From Favolaschia claudopus (lineage: Eukaryota; Basidiomycota; Agaricomycetes; Agaricales; Mycenaceae): a stretch of 64,000 bases of DNA. Under the pieces are notes generated by a model. The model saw only the letters and a list, made by a program, of their open reading frames with translations. It made no database searches and was not told where the DNA came from. Position numbers and translations under genes: made by a program. Position 1 is the first letter of the stretch. Each line of letters starts with the position of its first letter. The stretch is from positions 558,001 through 622,000 of the forward strand of contig JAWWNJ010000134.1 in the NCBI GenBank assembly GCA_037176885.1. Reading direction: 5' to 3'. Below, one piece after another: positions 33,801 through 43,114 of the stretch.

Positions 33801-34868
33801 AAACCAGGTAATCCATCGTCCAATAAAATCCTCGAAATCCTCTCAACCAATAGTCTCGAGCACAGGTGCTTTAATTTCCGGGTTCTGGGCCTTCAACCCG
33901 AGTTTCATATATCGTTTCAACAAGTTGAACTTGTTTCGGCGTCTGGTTTCATCAAATCGCGATGATCATGTTGATGTGATCAAATCACGGAATGCGCGGC
34001 ACTTTCCGCTGTTTTCACGGCTGAAAATTCACAGGGCTCATCATTGGTCAAGGAGGATACACCGTATTTGGTACTCACAATAAAAGCGTAGAAGTAAACA
34101 GTCGATATAGGCGAGTGCCGGTACTCGGGCAGCAGCGATCTCGCGGGTACCAGTTCTACAAATATACGGTGGGGATCAGAGACCGGGTGAACCAAGGAGG
34201 GCAGACGAGGGTCACCGTGATGGAAAATAGCGGCATAAAAGTTGGCCGATGTTGAAATTCCGTATAATTGGAGTACATTCGGATGTCTATATGAGTTAAG
34301 CTTTAAATCGGGAAAGGGACGTGTATCGGCGGACCGTAGATTTAGATACGGTGAGATATCCCCGTACCATTCCTATAATAAACAATGGCGATATTGTCGG
34401 AGGACAATAAGGAAACGTTGGCTGAGGCACCACTCACCGATTCCGCTTCCTCCCCTTCATATATGGCAACAGTCGTGGTGGAGTTGCGACCGTCAATAAG
34501 CGCAGAATGCACCCGTCGTATAGTAGCGCCTCTGTATCCACGAACTTGCAACACGCCAGAGTTCCTGCCGAGAACGATATCCCCGAGAGGGATTGTACGA
34601 AAATCTGCGCAACGGGGTGAGTGGTGGCTGCAAGGTAAGCGAAGAGGATCACTACGACGTACTCGAGGTATCTGTTTGGTGGATGTGCGTGATGCTCTGG
34701 AAGTGGCCGCCGTTGATGATGAACTGCGAGGCATTTGGGAAGAAAGAGCCTGACAGCCTGTGTATCTGCAGGAACAGATGGTTAGTCGAGTTCGCAGCAA
34801 TTAGGAGGGGTTGAGGCTGACCTCGGTTGCTCGTATCGTCCTCCACTGGCATCCCCTGAGGCCTGCAT
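27835..34868 (-). CDS. Mushroom-specific kinase-lobe-like protein, gene interrupted by an intronic retrotransposon
   Basis: Exons on both sides of the retroelement belong to one gene. The start at 34868 (MQASGDASGG) splices to FFPNASQFIINGGHFQSITH, then FRTIPLGDIVLG and RRVHSALIDGRNSTTTVAIY (about 34615-34440), then RHPNVLQLYGISTSANFYAA and VHPVSDPHRIFVELVP, ending at YFYAFI (34079). After the intron come a 15-nt exon (IREFE, 29204-29218), THGAYLARAMHAAL, then CTLWIRPVTGQLCIELS. Next are SLPDNHLLTPVQKSQLMAFL to ENGWT, a segment with WLSQANHILAHLG, and the last exon with ARLRYPDISRCWSFDP and DPSVYEGIREFHQAKGFDS. The N-terminal VAIY...RHPNVLQLYG pattern resembles a protein-kinase small lobe without a catalytic loop. 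I recall this as an abundant uncharacterised agaricomycete family. All parts keep family order, so the gene may still be spliced correctly. Confidence 0.7.
29241..30187 (-). repeat. 3' LTR of the gag-only retrotransposon
   Basis: About 947 bp, nearly identical to 33099-34043. It has GCGCGCGC where the other LTR has GCGCGC, and CAGACC where the other has CAGACG. Its outer end reads TAAAAC rather than TGAAAC. Confidence 0.9.
30475..30907. mobile_element. 433-bp hAT-like MITE nested in the retrotransposon
   Basis: Terminal inverted repeats begin CAAGGGGCACCC at 30475 and end with the complement GGGTGCCCCTTG at 30907; similarity continues for about 35 bp (AAAATCCTGGACACGGGGT against the complement of ACCCTGTGTCTCGGGTTTT). 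A perfect 8-bp duplication CGCACGCC flanks it at 30467-30474 and 30908-30915. CA-rich-GGG ends with 8-bp duplications are the hAT signature. Two internal copies of GGGTCGGAAAA...C-run (30510-30551 and 30823-30869) are direct repeats. No coding capacity. It sits in the 3' untranslated part of the retroelement. Confidence 0.85.
31131..33071 (-). CDS. Gag-like protein of the LTR element (646 aa from internal ATG)
   Basis: A structural particle protein of a retrotransposon. The frame is open from the 5' LTR to a stop at 31131; the first ATG inside the element is at 33071 (MINGVGKDNG). Residues about 60-200 hold the gag-like core (YIPRPWDRDAPTLASENVDD, FFENVEDIIELGRVDD, SYLPIRTRDMWRELKTYN). The C-terminal half is a long coiled coil with an internal repeat: LHEELFSDFDVLRDEVRTIR and, about 105 residues later, LHEEMMNESDVVRDEIRTIQ. 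A basic tail follows (TKKQRKALERAELERTKP). There is no Cys-His zinc knuckle and no downstream pol. Upstream in-frame LTR sequence would add about 160 strongly hydrophobic residues if translation began there; this may be chance. Confidence 0.75.
   Translation of the reverse strand: MINGVGKDNGEEEKSALASHITHRSHDSAGGLDVERHIFIRRNKLHNEEDRDRAETRRDRRNAPFYIPRPWDRDAPTLASENVDDLVDFFENVEDIIELGRVDDDNERKALVTSYLPIRTRDMWRELKTYNAGHSYADFRIEILSLYPEIAEQQRGSLACLEELGNGFRGIQQNEEGRLRRFGLRFCGVVNRLKTPLALITNRDACIKYLKALDRAFAGRVRKAVDEREVARVSLRQLGAGLNDSEHTKEHAQRKEDVIDLRDLVEIAEVISQTDTTYLFPNESDTGPRRQKSPTALPAATLNRFGQNEYRELLTAEHDALQVFAQNETAKIAPDLLGAGYGDDTDERNEISERLTQVVHEFEIIRRKDCEEMLAWYRDEFGILWDAMKAVEKGVSEELDITRKQFGESQHGVEQLKIEVDSLHEELFSDFDVLRDEVRTIRVRLRNAQICGTLPERMTMEELSHRLERNKIEEVENELIRVSDELGFIRESLRNLQEGFEHKRIDLDALHEEMMNESDVVRDEIRTIQTQIRNLQMLEAPPRLVTENTETFLMNWVKEEMKGVEKKSNVPVRDRRTFQPLLTKKQRKALERAELERTKPDEQKALDVVEELVDRDCPEYSDQDSTRNSECVRTGPEQDSAGLSGL
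33099..34043 (-). repeat. 5' LTR of the gag-only retrotransposon
   Basis: 945 bp, TG...CA ends. It carries a hydrophobic open frame that continues into gag without a stop. Confidence 0.9.
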
Positions 34869-35389
34869 GGTGCTGTGAGAGATGCGTACAGGCAGCCTGA
34901 GAGCCGTAGTACTTGTCTTGAATCGAAGCAACATACAGCACGATGTCAGAAATACTGATGATGAGTCGCAATTTTAGATGCGCCAGTGGCTGCTTCCGAT
35001 GTGACAGACCGGGGCAGGTTCACACTAAGAACTCACTCGGAGAGGATGATGAGGCGGCAAGCCGATCAATGGCAAGACTCGAGGCTGGGGGGCTGATTCG
35101 GGGACCGAGGTGCTGCCAGTGTTTGAGTAGTTGATCGTTTTCGAGCCCATGGTCAACTAGAGTGGAGGAAGTGATTCGCACGGCTCATGTGGGCTCAGGT
35201 ACTATGTCTGTGGTTCTTACGGAGCCTGGGGGAACAAAACCGTCTTTTTCAAAACGAGGTCCAAAGAGGGACTCTGAGGGAGGCACTTACACAAGAATGT
35301 CAAGCTCGTGTGCCTCATTTATGCAACTCTGGATTGTCAATGTCATTCGCTGGAAGCGTCAACACACCGTAAGTAACCTCGTTCGGAGG
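34869..35389. other. Intergenic, upstream of the kinase-lobe-like gene
   Basis: No supported exon; it probably holds the promoter of the minus-strand gene starting at 34868. No TATA box was assigned. Confidence 0.4.
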
Positions 35390-35498
35390 TAGGTTCGGAT
35401 CAAGCCGCCTTCTCAACTCACATGACATTCACGTGCGGACACACGGATTCTGAGTTAGTCCGGCTTGCCCGGACCGGAGAAGGCTTGTTCCGAACCTA
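35390..35498. mobile_element. 109-bp MITE with 9-bp target duplication
   Basis: The left end TAGGTTCGGATCAAGCC at 35390 and the right end GGCTTGTTCCGAACCTA at 35498 are inverted repeats matching at 16 of 17 positions. GTTCGGAGG flanks both sides (35381-35389 and 35499-35507). The duplication length fits Mutator-like or hAT-like elements. Non-coding. Confidence 0.75.
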
Positions 35499-35910
35499 GT
35501 TCGGAGGCATGAAAGGCAAAGGAAAGAGCGGTGATTGACAGGAGTTTGTCCACGCTTCACGTGACGCTTGGTGCACGACCGAACGCCTGACCGAAATCCG
35601 CCGGATTTCTTCCAATATGTTCGGAGAAAATTGCTGCAAAACTCCTCGGTAGTCCTCTTGAGAAGCCCCGCTGTTTGCACTCTTTATAGTTACAGAAATC
35701 CGGGCCGCCGGGCCTCATCACCCCCGTCATTGATTGATTGCCTGAACATGCCGAGGTAGAAGTCGTCATACCAAGCCGAGGCGAATGGCTGATCGGAGCC
35801 GGAGTCTGCCGTCAATCATCCTCGCCTTGATTCATTCAAGTCTGGGTGTACCGTTCGAACATAGTCTGCCCTTGTCAATTGCGACATTCCAACCAGTATT
35901 TGCAGCTATA

Positions 35911-36199
35911 CCGTACAATTACGTTCAATTCGACAGGGGGTGTGACGCGTGACCCCCGTGGAACCGATTCGACAACTCGACAAACGGAAAATTTTGCGTG
36001 ACCAAGGGCAAAATTTCGAAGAAAAAAATTTCAAAACCGCAAAATCTTCTCTTTTTTGCACGATTTGGACGCTTTTTCTCTCAGCGTGACGCTCAAGACG
36101 TTCGACAACGACCCTCGTGACGGCGGGACCAAAACTCAAAGTTCGGATCGACACGGGGGTGCGTGACGCGGGACATCCGAATTGAACGAAATTATACGG
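35911..36199. mobile_element. 289-bp Stowaway-like MITE
   Basis: The left end CCGTACAATTACGTTCAATT and the right end (complement CCGTATAATTTCGTTCAATT) are inverted repeats of about 24 bp with two mismatches, followed inward by a second related pair of motifs (GGGGGTGTGACGCG and its partner). TA flanks each end (35909-35910 and 36200-36201), as in Tc1/mariner-derived MITEs. Non-coding. Confidence 0.8.
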
Positions 36200-36353
36200 T
36201 ATTTTCTCTTGTCTATTTTTTCGAAGACAAATTTATCAACCATGGGTCGCAGTATGCTGTATACTTCAAAAGACGTGTAAGTTGAAGGTTATGGTTAATT
36301 CTCTTTCGCTTCTTCGTCCTGGGCCTGCAAAAGCTATAGTTGTTACAGTGAAA

Positions 36354-39300
36354 TTATAAGATCAGCAATTTACGCACAACAGGGGAGGTTCCCTTGAAAC
36401 AATTGAACCATTTCCGGCCCATGAACTGTCGGTTGATTTCTAAATATACGGCTGGTTTTCCATCCATGACTGCGATGGTTCGGCCCCAACATAGTCGCCT
36501 CTGGGATGTCTCCGGTATCCAGATTATCAAGTCTCTATCTGGCTCCGGCCCGCGAATCCAGCCATCGCTTGAAAGCTTGCAACCCTCCGGAAAATTACCT
36601 CGCGACACGCTGTCACTGTTGATATCCCAGACTCGTACCGCCCTATCTCTAGAAGAAGATACCAGGCGGCGCCCATCGTTTGAGAATGCCACAGAGGTTA
36701 TTGGATCGCGATGGCCAGTAAGCGCACCAAGAATCCGATTTCCAGTAGATGCATCCCAAATCTCGATATTTCGGCCGATGACTATCGCTATGCGAGTCCC
36801 ATGAGCAGCAAGGCATTCAACTCTTGAAGAATTCTTGAGCAGATAATATTCATCCTGGATGGTAAAATCCTGCGCCAAGGGCCACCGTATGACGCAGTTG
36901 TAGCAAGCAGCTACCAAGATACGAGGTTCTGATGTAACCGCCAACGAATAGATACGACGGCTAGTGCGAGCCAGAAGGCGAGTCCAAAAGTCGCGTTTCC
37001 CAGATTTTACGCGATGAATGAAGATCGACTTGTCAAAGGACCCAGTCAGGACGGTCTCGTCATCGAGAAATATAATGGACGAAACGGATTCGCTGTGACC
37101 AGAGAAAATCTGGCCATGTTGCCGGCGAGTGCGGACATCCCAGAAAGCTACGGTTCCATCTTCGTAGCCTGAAGCGACAATGATTCCTCCTGGCGACACA
37201 GCTACAGAGGTCACTTGAGCGTCAATTTGGCGTGGCAGACGACTGGGGTGGTCAGGACTTTGATCCCATACATAGAGCGCGCCGCTGTGAGAACCAAAGA
37301 CAAGAAGCTTCGAGGCCGAATGAAAAGCCAAGCAAGTGATAGGAGAGTCGTTTAACAATGGCGTTCGCACCGGTTTGCCAGTGTCGGGATTCCAGAAACG
37401 AAGGCTACCATCGTTTGAAGCAGACGCAACATGTCCTCGTTGGATGAATAGTGCAGCGAGCACATCATCAACATGCCCCTCAACGTGCTGAGCCACTTCA
37501 TCACCGTGAGCGACGTACACGATATTGTTTAATACGTCGCGTCGTCCATCCCGGAGACCGTCCGGTGTCTGCAGACGCAGAGACGTGCAGAGTCCTATCC
37601 ACGGAGAGTATAGTTGATATATCTTGGAGCTCGGAGGCGTGAAGTTGAGGGCCGACAGATAAACATGCGGAGCGCACTTGCTGACACACGCTCCGAACGT
37701 CTCGACAAACTCCATGGCATCGTTGAGCAATTTCTTCCAGGGCGTGTCCAGTCGCTGTTAGGCGCTCGTCAGCATAAAGATCATTGTTGAACACAGAACA
37801 CCAACGGAAGTAAATTCCTTTGCCGTCATCAATTGAGAAAGTGCGCTAGACATATCCTTCATCAAGCTTAGCGTTTCGAGCCAAAACAAGAATTTTGTTT
37901 CCAAGAACTTCTTGAGAGCTGCGAGAAGTCTAGGTTCGTCGCGCTCGTTCTCAGGCTGAAGTGCGGATAGAGTATCGGCCCAATATTTGCACGCAAAGGA
38001 CAGCTCCCCTGATACGACGGCCGGTTGTTTGGGATTCGGTTGATAAGACGTTCGGAATTTCGACAGATCAAAGTGCAAGTTGGAATCCAGGACCTTGAGC
38101 AATGCCAGAGCGATCGACCGCAATTGTCTACTACGCTGAATTCGAAAACAGCGAGGACAACCGTCGGAGCGCAAGAAGTCGACGAAGGACAGGTGACGAA
38201 ATGCCAGGTACGCCTTGTCTGACCGTAATACCGGACGTAATTTGTCGCATATAAACTTGATTGTGGAAATCCTAATGCCCAGGATGGTGAAAAGTGGGCT
38301 ATACTTTTCGAGCGGATGATGGGCTGTGACCATCGCCCCGACAAAGTCTTTGAACTCGCTGAGCAATTTAGGAGAAGATCGGTCGAAAGATAGGCGGAGA
38401 ATAGCAGTGTATAGACGGCTAAGATCGCCCTCTATATCCATATCGCCATACAAAATCGAATGGAGGGCCTCCTGCGGATCTGGCCTGTCCACAAATGTCA
38501 CCACTGTGGCAGCCCAAACGAAGAGACCGTTGGCCTTGAGATTGAGATCTCGCATTTCGTCCTGCGTCGGCCAATCTGGAAGATGATATTCTTGGCCGAT
38601 TCTCCTGAATTCTTCCCGGAAGAATAATTCGATGTCACGCTTGGCTTCATGGCTATCCAACTCCAGTTCGAGCCGGGTGCTAATTGGAGATAGCACCGCA
38701 GAAATCCAGGTTTCATCGCGACTGGTGACGACGAGGCGTAGAGACGGTGGCAGGTTGGCCCAGTCTTGTATCATCGAAAGGATTTTCTTCACGTCTCGGG
38801 AACGAGACTGCGTAAGCCCACCACATTCGTCAATACCGTCAATGAGGATGATGAGAGATCTGCCGTTTTCCTCCGTTATTTGCGAAAACCTGCAGAGGAT
38901 TATAAATCAGACGCCGAAACTGGGTCATTATGCTCGTCGTTGCGAAGTCTGGCGTCCGTGAACCCAGCTCATCATTCAAAGCCATTAAGAAATCGGAGTG
39001 ATCGCAGAGATCAGCACAGATGCTGCGCAGCATCGTTGATGGAGCGGTAAAATTTCCATCGTCGCGCTGAAAGAAGAAGCTTGCTCCATAATTTGAAGCA
39101 GCCGTTTCCTTGAGTCTTTCCACAGCGGAGCAAACAACACAGGATTTGCCGCACCCCCGGGTGTCCGGTGATCCACAGAATATTGCGAGAGTCCCTGGAT
39201 GCGGCAAACGAAGCGATTACTTCCAAAGCCTGTTCGCGTGTGCCGCCTAAACACCGTGGAATGGGGTGTACGCGATGAAGTCCAGGGGGTTTTATTTCGT

Positions 39301-41431
39301 CTCTCCGGCTGTTGTGCCATTTGTTCACTATAAATAAATAGCAACGACGAAGCGTGATTCAATGAGACATCCGAGGAATTATTTTGCGACTCACCAAATT
39401 CCGACCGGGCGTTGAGCTCCTCCACCACTTCGCGTACTTGTCCAATCTGCTTCAGAGTTTCTGCATTAAGCCCATACAGAAAGTCATCCGTCCATCGCTC
39501 GAAACGTCGTTTGAGATCGTTGTACTCGTTCATCTCGGTCTGGAACGAAAAGCCTACTTAGCAACATGAGTGCCCCTCAGTCTGGATTGATATTACAGCG
39601 GTAACACGCACCCGTGCCGCTGATATTTTGATATCAGGAATCCCGTGCGCTTGATTATGGGAACGAGTGCTTTTAGAGTCTGCTGGAAGTGCGGAATACT
39701 GGTGAACACGTTGATGTGGTCGATATACACGAGGAAAGCCGTCATATCTTCTATGAGGTCATGTAATTGGTCGTTCCAAGTGTCGAGCTTGTCGCATAGC
39801 TGAAATTTCGGAGATCAGGCAGGCGAGAGTAACCTAAAAGACGACACAGACATTATAAATTTGCCCTAACCCAGAGGCCACAGCTTTGGCAATCGAATTC
39901 ATCTGAACATCGACAAATGCATTGGCTTTGCCCAACGAAGGGACATTGATGCTTACCTCGCAGGCAGAGCTGAGAATCCTGGCCATATTCTCGAGCAAAT
40001 CTTTGGAGCGACCCAAACGGCGCAAGAGTTTACGGCGTTTTGTTAGTTTATCTGTGCTCTCCAGCAGGATTTCCTGGGGTGTAGGCGTTGGCTTTTCCTT
40101 CGGCGTTATTTGTTCCTCTTCTCGTCTGTGTTTCTTCACTCTTCTCCGTCTCTGTACGTCCAGTTCCACGGCATCGCGCTCCAGGGTCCGCTCAGAGGTT
40201 CTTCGCTTCTCCCTCCGTGGTTGCCCGTTGATCGACACATGTGTCGGAGTCGGGGGAGATGCGGTCGTTTCTACCGCTGGGCAGCGGTCGACACAGGAGT
40301 TTTCTTGTATCTGCTTTGGTGCGGACGGAGGGACGATCTCGTCGGCGATGCAGGGCAGATCATGTCCGAGCCGAACTGTTATCTCAGGGATTGCTGGAAA
40401 AACATGTTCTGTACCACTTAGTCTCCCACAGAGTGCGAGCGTAAGCAGCACTCACCAATTGTCCTCGGCCAATCCCGATGACTTGGAAAGCAGATGTTGA
40501 ATTTCAGAAGCCGATACCGCCGAAGACTTGACTACGGTTCGAAGCGGCCACACGTAGAACGGCCGTCGATACAGGCAAAGGTTGCAAATCGACTTCTGGG
40601 TGTAATGGACTGCCGATGGAGAGGATTCAGCGACGAGATAGGTTATGTAACAGGAGTAAAGAAATCATACAAGACTGGGAATACCACGATTTCTTGAGGA
40701 TACTGATGGCGAAGCCGTCGTTCAAACGTGATAGAGCCGTCCGCAAGCAAGCAAAGATAGTAAAATCCGATACCCGCGCTTGCATGGTTAACTTTCGCGT
40801 CTAGATGCAGTCTGATTATTAATTTGGAACCGATATCAAAGAATTTACGAGCCTGAGATGTGAAGCAGAGGTCTGTGAAGCTGATATTTAGCCACTCAAA
40901 AGCCTATTTTCGCTCGGACTCACCCTGAATTTAGCGGCGTTAGTTCGAACCGAAAGTCCAAGAGACCCGTCAGCTGAATCAATGTGATGTTCAGTAGATA
41001 TGGTTCTGCATAGTTTTCTTCTTACGGGGTCAAGTTCAATCTGTAGTGTAATATTGGCTCCTTCGTTTGTCGCTTCGTCGGCTGTTTCGGTTTCCCCTAT
41101 CAACGCCGTGCGATATGCCAAGACGGACGAATTACCTTGTCGAACCTGCTTCACTATTTCTCTGAAGGCAACATTTCGAGATACCGTTGATGTTTTGCTC
41201 CAGATTTGCTTGTTATGGATACAATGAATCGCAAGAAACGTCCCTCGTCGAATCCTGAAAGAAGGATTAGTATGCCGGTTAAATCATCAGGAACATCAGT
41301 TCACACTACAGGATCCGCAAGCAATTTTCTTCGTTTTTTATTCCCCTCAAGATTGATGGTATCGGATTTTACCCCGTCGACCGTCAAGGTGCAAGTAATT
41401 GACCCTTGAATACCAGAGCTCAAGACCACAC
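36354..41431 (-). pseudogene. NACHT-WD40 NLR-type receptor, probably inactivated by frameshifts
   Basis: A STAND-class innate or incompatibility receptor of the fungal type. N-terminal exons (41431 to about 40917) read SITCTLTVDGVKSDTINLEG and GNSSVLAYRTALIGETE, a C2-like beta domain. A basic linker and helices follow (40451-39840), then LDTWNDQLHDLIEDMTAFLV (about 39780) and YNDLKRRFERWTDDFLYGL (about 39530). The NACHT domain contains LLWITGHPG-type Walker A and LIILIDGIDECGG as Walker B (about 38860). A helical winged-helix region (SFVDFLRSDG) and about six WD40 repeats (SVAFSNDGRRLVSSSRDRAV, RVWDIN) end at 36354. Intron 37755-37805 is well supported. An extra G in the run at 39153-39157 breaks the frame exactly between GHPG and CGKS, and a second shift lies near 38892. 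The start exon is not resolved. Confidence 0.75.
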
Positions 41432-42082
41432 CTGCCAGCGCATCATGAATTTGCGCTTATCGATATCGATATGGAGCACATACTTGATATCTCCAGAGTT
41501 TTCAGGCTCATGGTGCGGAATGAGGTTCGACCTGAGTATCCTACGAGCAGCAGTCGAGCACCGTGGCTTCGTCAGCCCAGCAGAGTGTCTTCAAATATTG
41601 GCCGCGATGGCGACAGAGAAGAGCTGAGAGAGAAAAGCGTCCATTACGTCGAATATCGCAAATCGAAGGATGCCCGAGGAAAGGCAGTCAAAAGCTTAAT
41701 TTGCGGTGCGCGCCGCCGGATCCGCGTTTGCGTGAAAGAATTGCGGAGCGTGCCTTTACAAGTGCTTTACCGGAAGGGCCTGAGGGACGAAGGTCAACCA
41801 AATGAGAACAGGTGACAAAAGAAACATCCAGAGCAGAATTCAGACATTGCAAGGCGTGCAAGCAGAACGATGGAGGATTCAGGAAAAGAGGCGGGATCAC
41901 TCGGAGAAGCAACGTAAATTTTGATGCGGAGATTGCCGGGCAAGAGGTATACCATTCCCAGGCGGGACTCGGCGGGTGTCGGCCGAACAGCCAGTATTTT
42001 CATGACTTCGCCGACTGAGAGTGGCAAACTCGATGATTGCTATGGGCAATTGGTGGAAAAAACAAACTTCCGACAAATCACA
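41432..42082. other. Intergenic, nothing recognised
   Basis: Small overlapping frames on both strands are not protein-like. No repeat was seen before the TIR element at 42083. Confidence 0.4.
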
Positions 42083-42858
42083 GGAAAATTCTATTTGGCA
42101 CCCCGGGGTGCTGGAGTACCTTGACAGTACCCCGGGTAGTACTATTTGGCACCCCCACCTAATTAGCATAAATTTGCTGCAGATCCCATCAGTTCCGGCA
42201 TCAAGCCGTCAAGCCGTTCACAAGCCTCGAGTCTGTTGGTTGGTTGAAGTTGAAATTTATCTTGCTCAGGCAGAAGGTGAATGTGAATAAATACATATAG
42301 AAGCAGACCTCAGCCAGATATAGCACTCATTTCTTTCCACAACCCAAGTCGCTCTCCACTCGAGGATTTCAAATCGTGACTCCGATCATTCCGAAATGGT
42401 GCCGGCGTATAATCTGCGACTTCAATTGGAACTACATGGACAGCAGAGATACTTAGACTGGGATTCAAGTAAATAATTACTAACCGCATAATCTGCTTAA
42501 CTACTCAGCGCAGTACTCAGCACTGACCTCTGAGGATAAGACAAAATTACCTGGTTGTGATGGCCGGAAAACGGCAATTTTCCGGCACTATCTGTAGAGT
42601 TCCAGGAACTCCACACATCTGGTTGTGACACAGTACCAATCAAACAGGCTAATTAGAGCCTTTATATTATTTTTTCATTCATATTTTACTGAGAGCTGTC
42701 TATACACCTTTAAACTGTTCAGTGATGGCTTGACGGCCACTCTTCGGCATGGCGCTTGCCGCAGTGGCACGTGGCTGGAATCCGAGGTGCCAAATAGAAA
42801 AGTGCTATTTAGCACCCGGGGTATTCCGCCACCTCGGGGTGCCAAATAGAATTTTCCC
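42083..42858. mobile_element. 776-bp TIR element with 9-bp target duplication
   Basis: The ends GGAAAATTCTATTTGGCACC (left) and the complement of GGTGCCAAATAGAATTTTCC (right) are perfect inverted repeats. CAAATCACA flanks both sides (42074-42082 and 42859-42867). The arms extend to about 70 bp and contain the motif CTATTTGGCACC twice in direct order plus GGCACCCCGGGGTGC palindromes. There is no coding frame of note, so it is a non-autonomous DNA transposon. Confidence 0.85.
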
Positions 42859-43114
42859 CAAATCACACAAACGAGAAAAAATCTGATCATGCACCCCTAA
42901 TTGTCAGAAGGAAAAAGTTCGGTGGCTTGAGCCAGGATTTCCGGTGAAATGAAGCTGTTCTCACCATTCATCTGCAAGTGGGAAAGCATTCAAAATTTGT
43001 GATTTCTCTCCTCTCAAATAATATTACAATAATCAAGTAATTGTGTTGTTAGGGCCTTCGCCTGGCGTTGAGTACTATCGATACAACGGATTTTCGAGTT
43101 CTATATCTGCATTA

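Larger units (their letters stand above)
29241..34043 (-). mobile_element. 4.8-kb gag-only LTR retrotransposon (TR-GAG-like)
   Basis: Two direct repeats of about 945 bp enclose 2.9 kb. Read on the minus strand, the 5' LTR runs 34043 to 33099 with ends TG...CA. A purine tract (AAAAAGGGAGA on the minus strand, about 30188-30198) abuts the other LTR, fixing the polarity. TTGG flanks both sides (29237-29240 and 34044-34047), a short target-site duplication that can also be read as TTGGT. The LTRs differ by about one substitution, one 2-bp indel and a terminal base, so the insertion is young. The only internal gene is gag; no protease, reverse transcriptase, RNase H or integrase motif is present in any frame. 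Mobility would need enzymes supplied by a relative. The element lies in an intron of the surrounding gene, in the same transcriptional direction. Confidence 0.88.

Noticed and set aside
34385..34753. 122-codon plus-strand frame
   Set aside because: Antisense to well-conserved exons of the minus-strand kinase-lobe-like gene; composition is not protein-like.
41399..41815. 138-codon plus-strand frame next to the NLR
   Set aside because: It overlaps the NLR N-terminal exon in antisense and shows no family-like segments.
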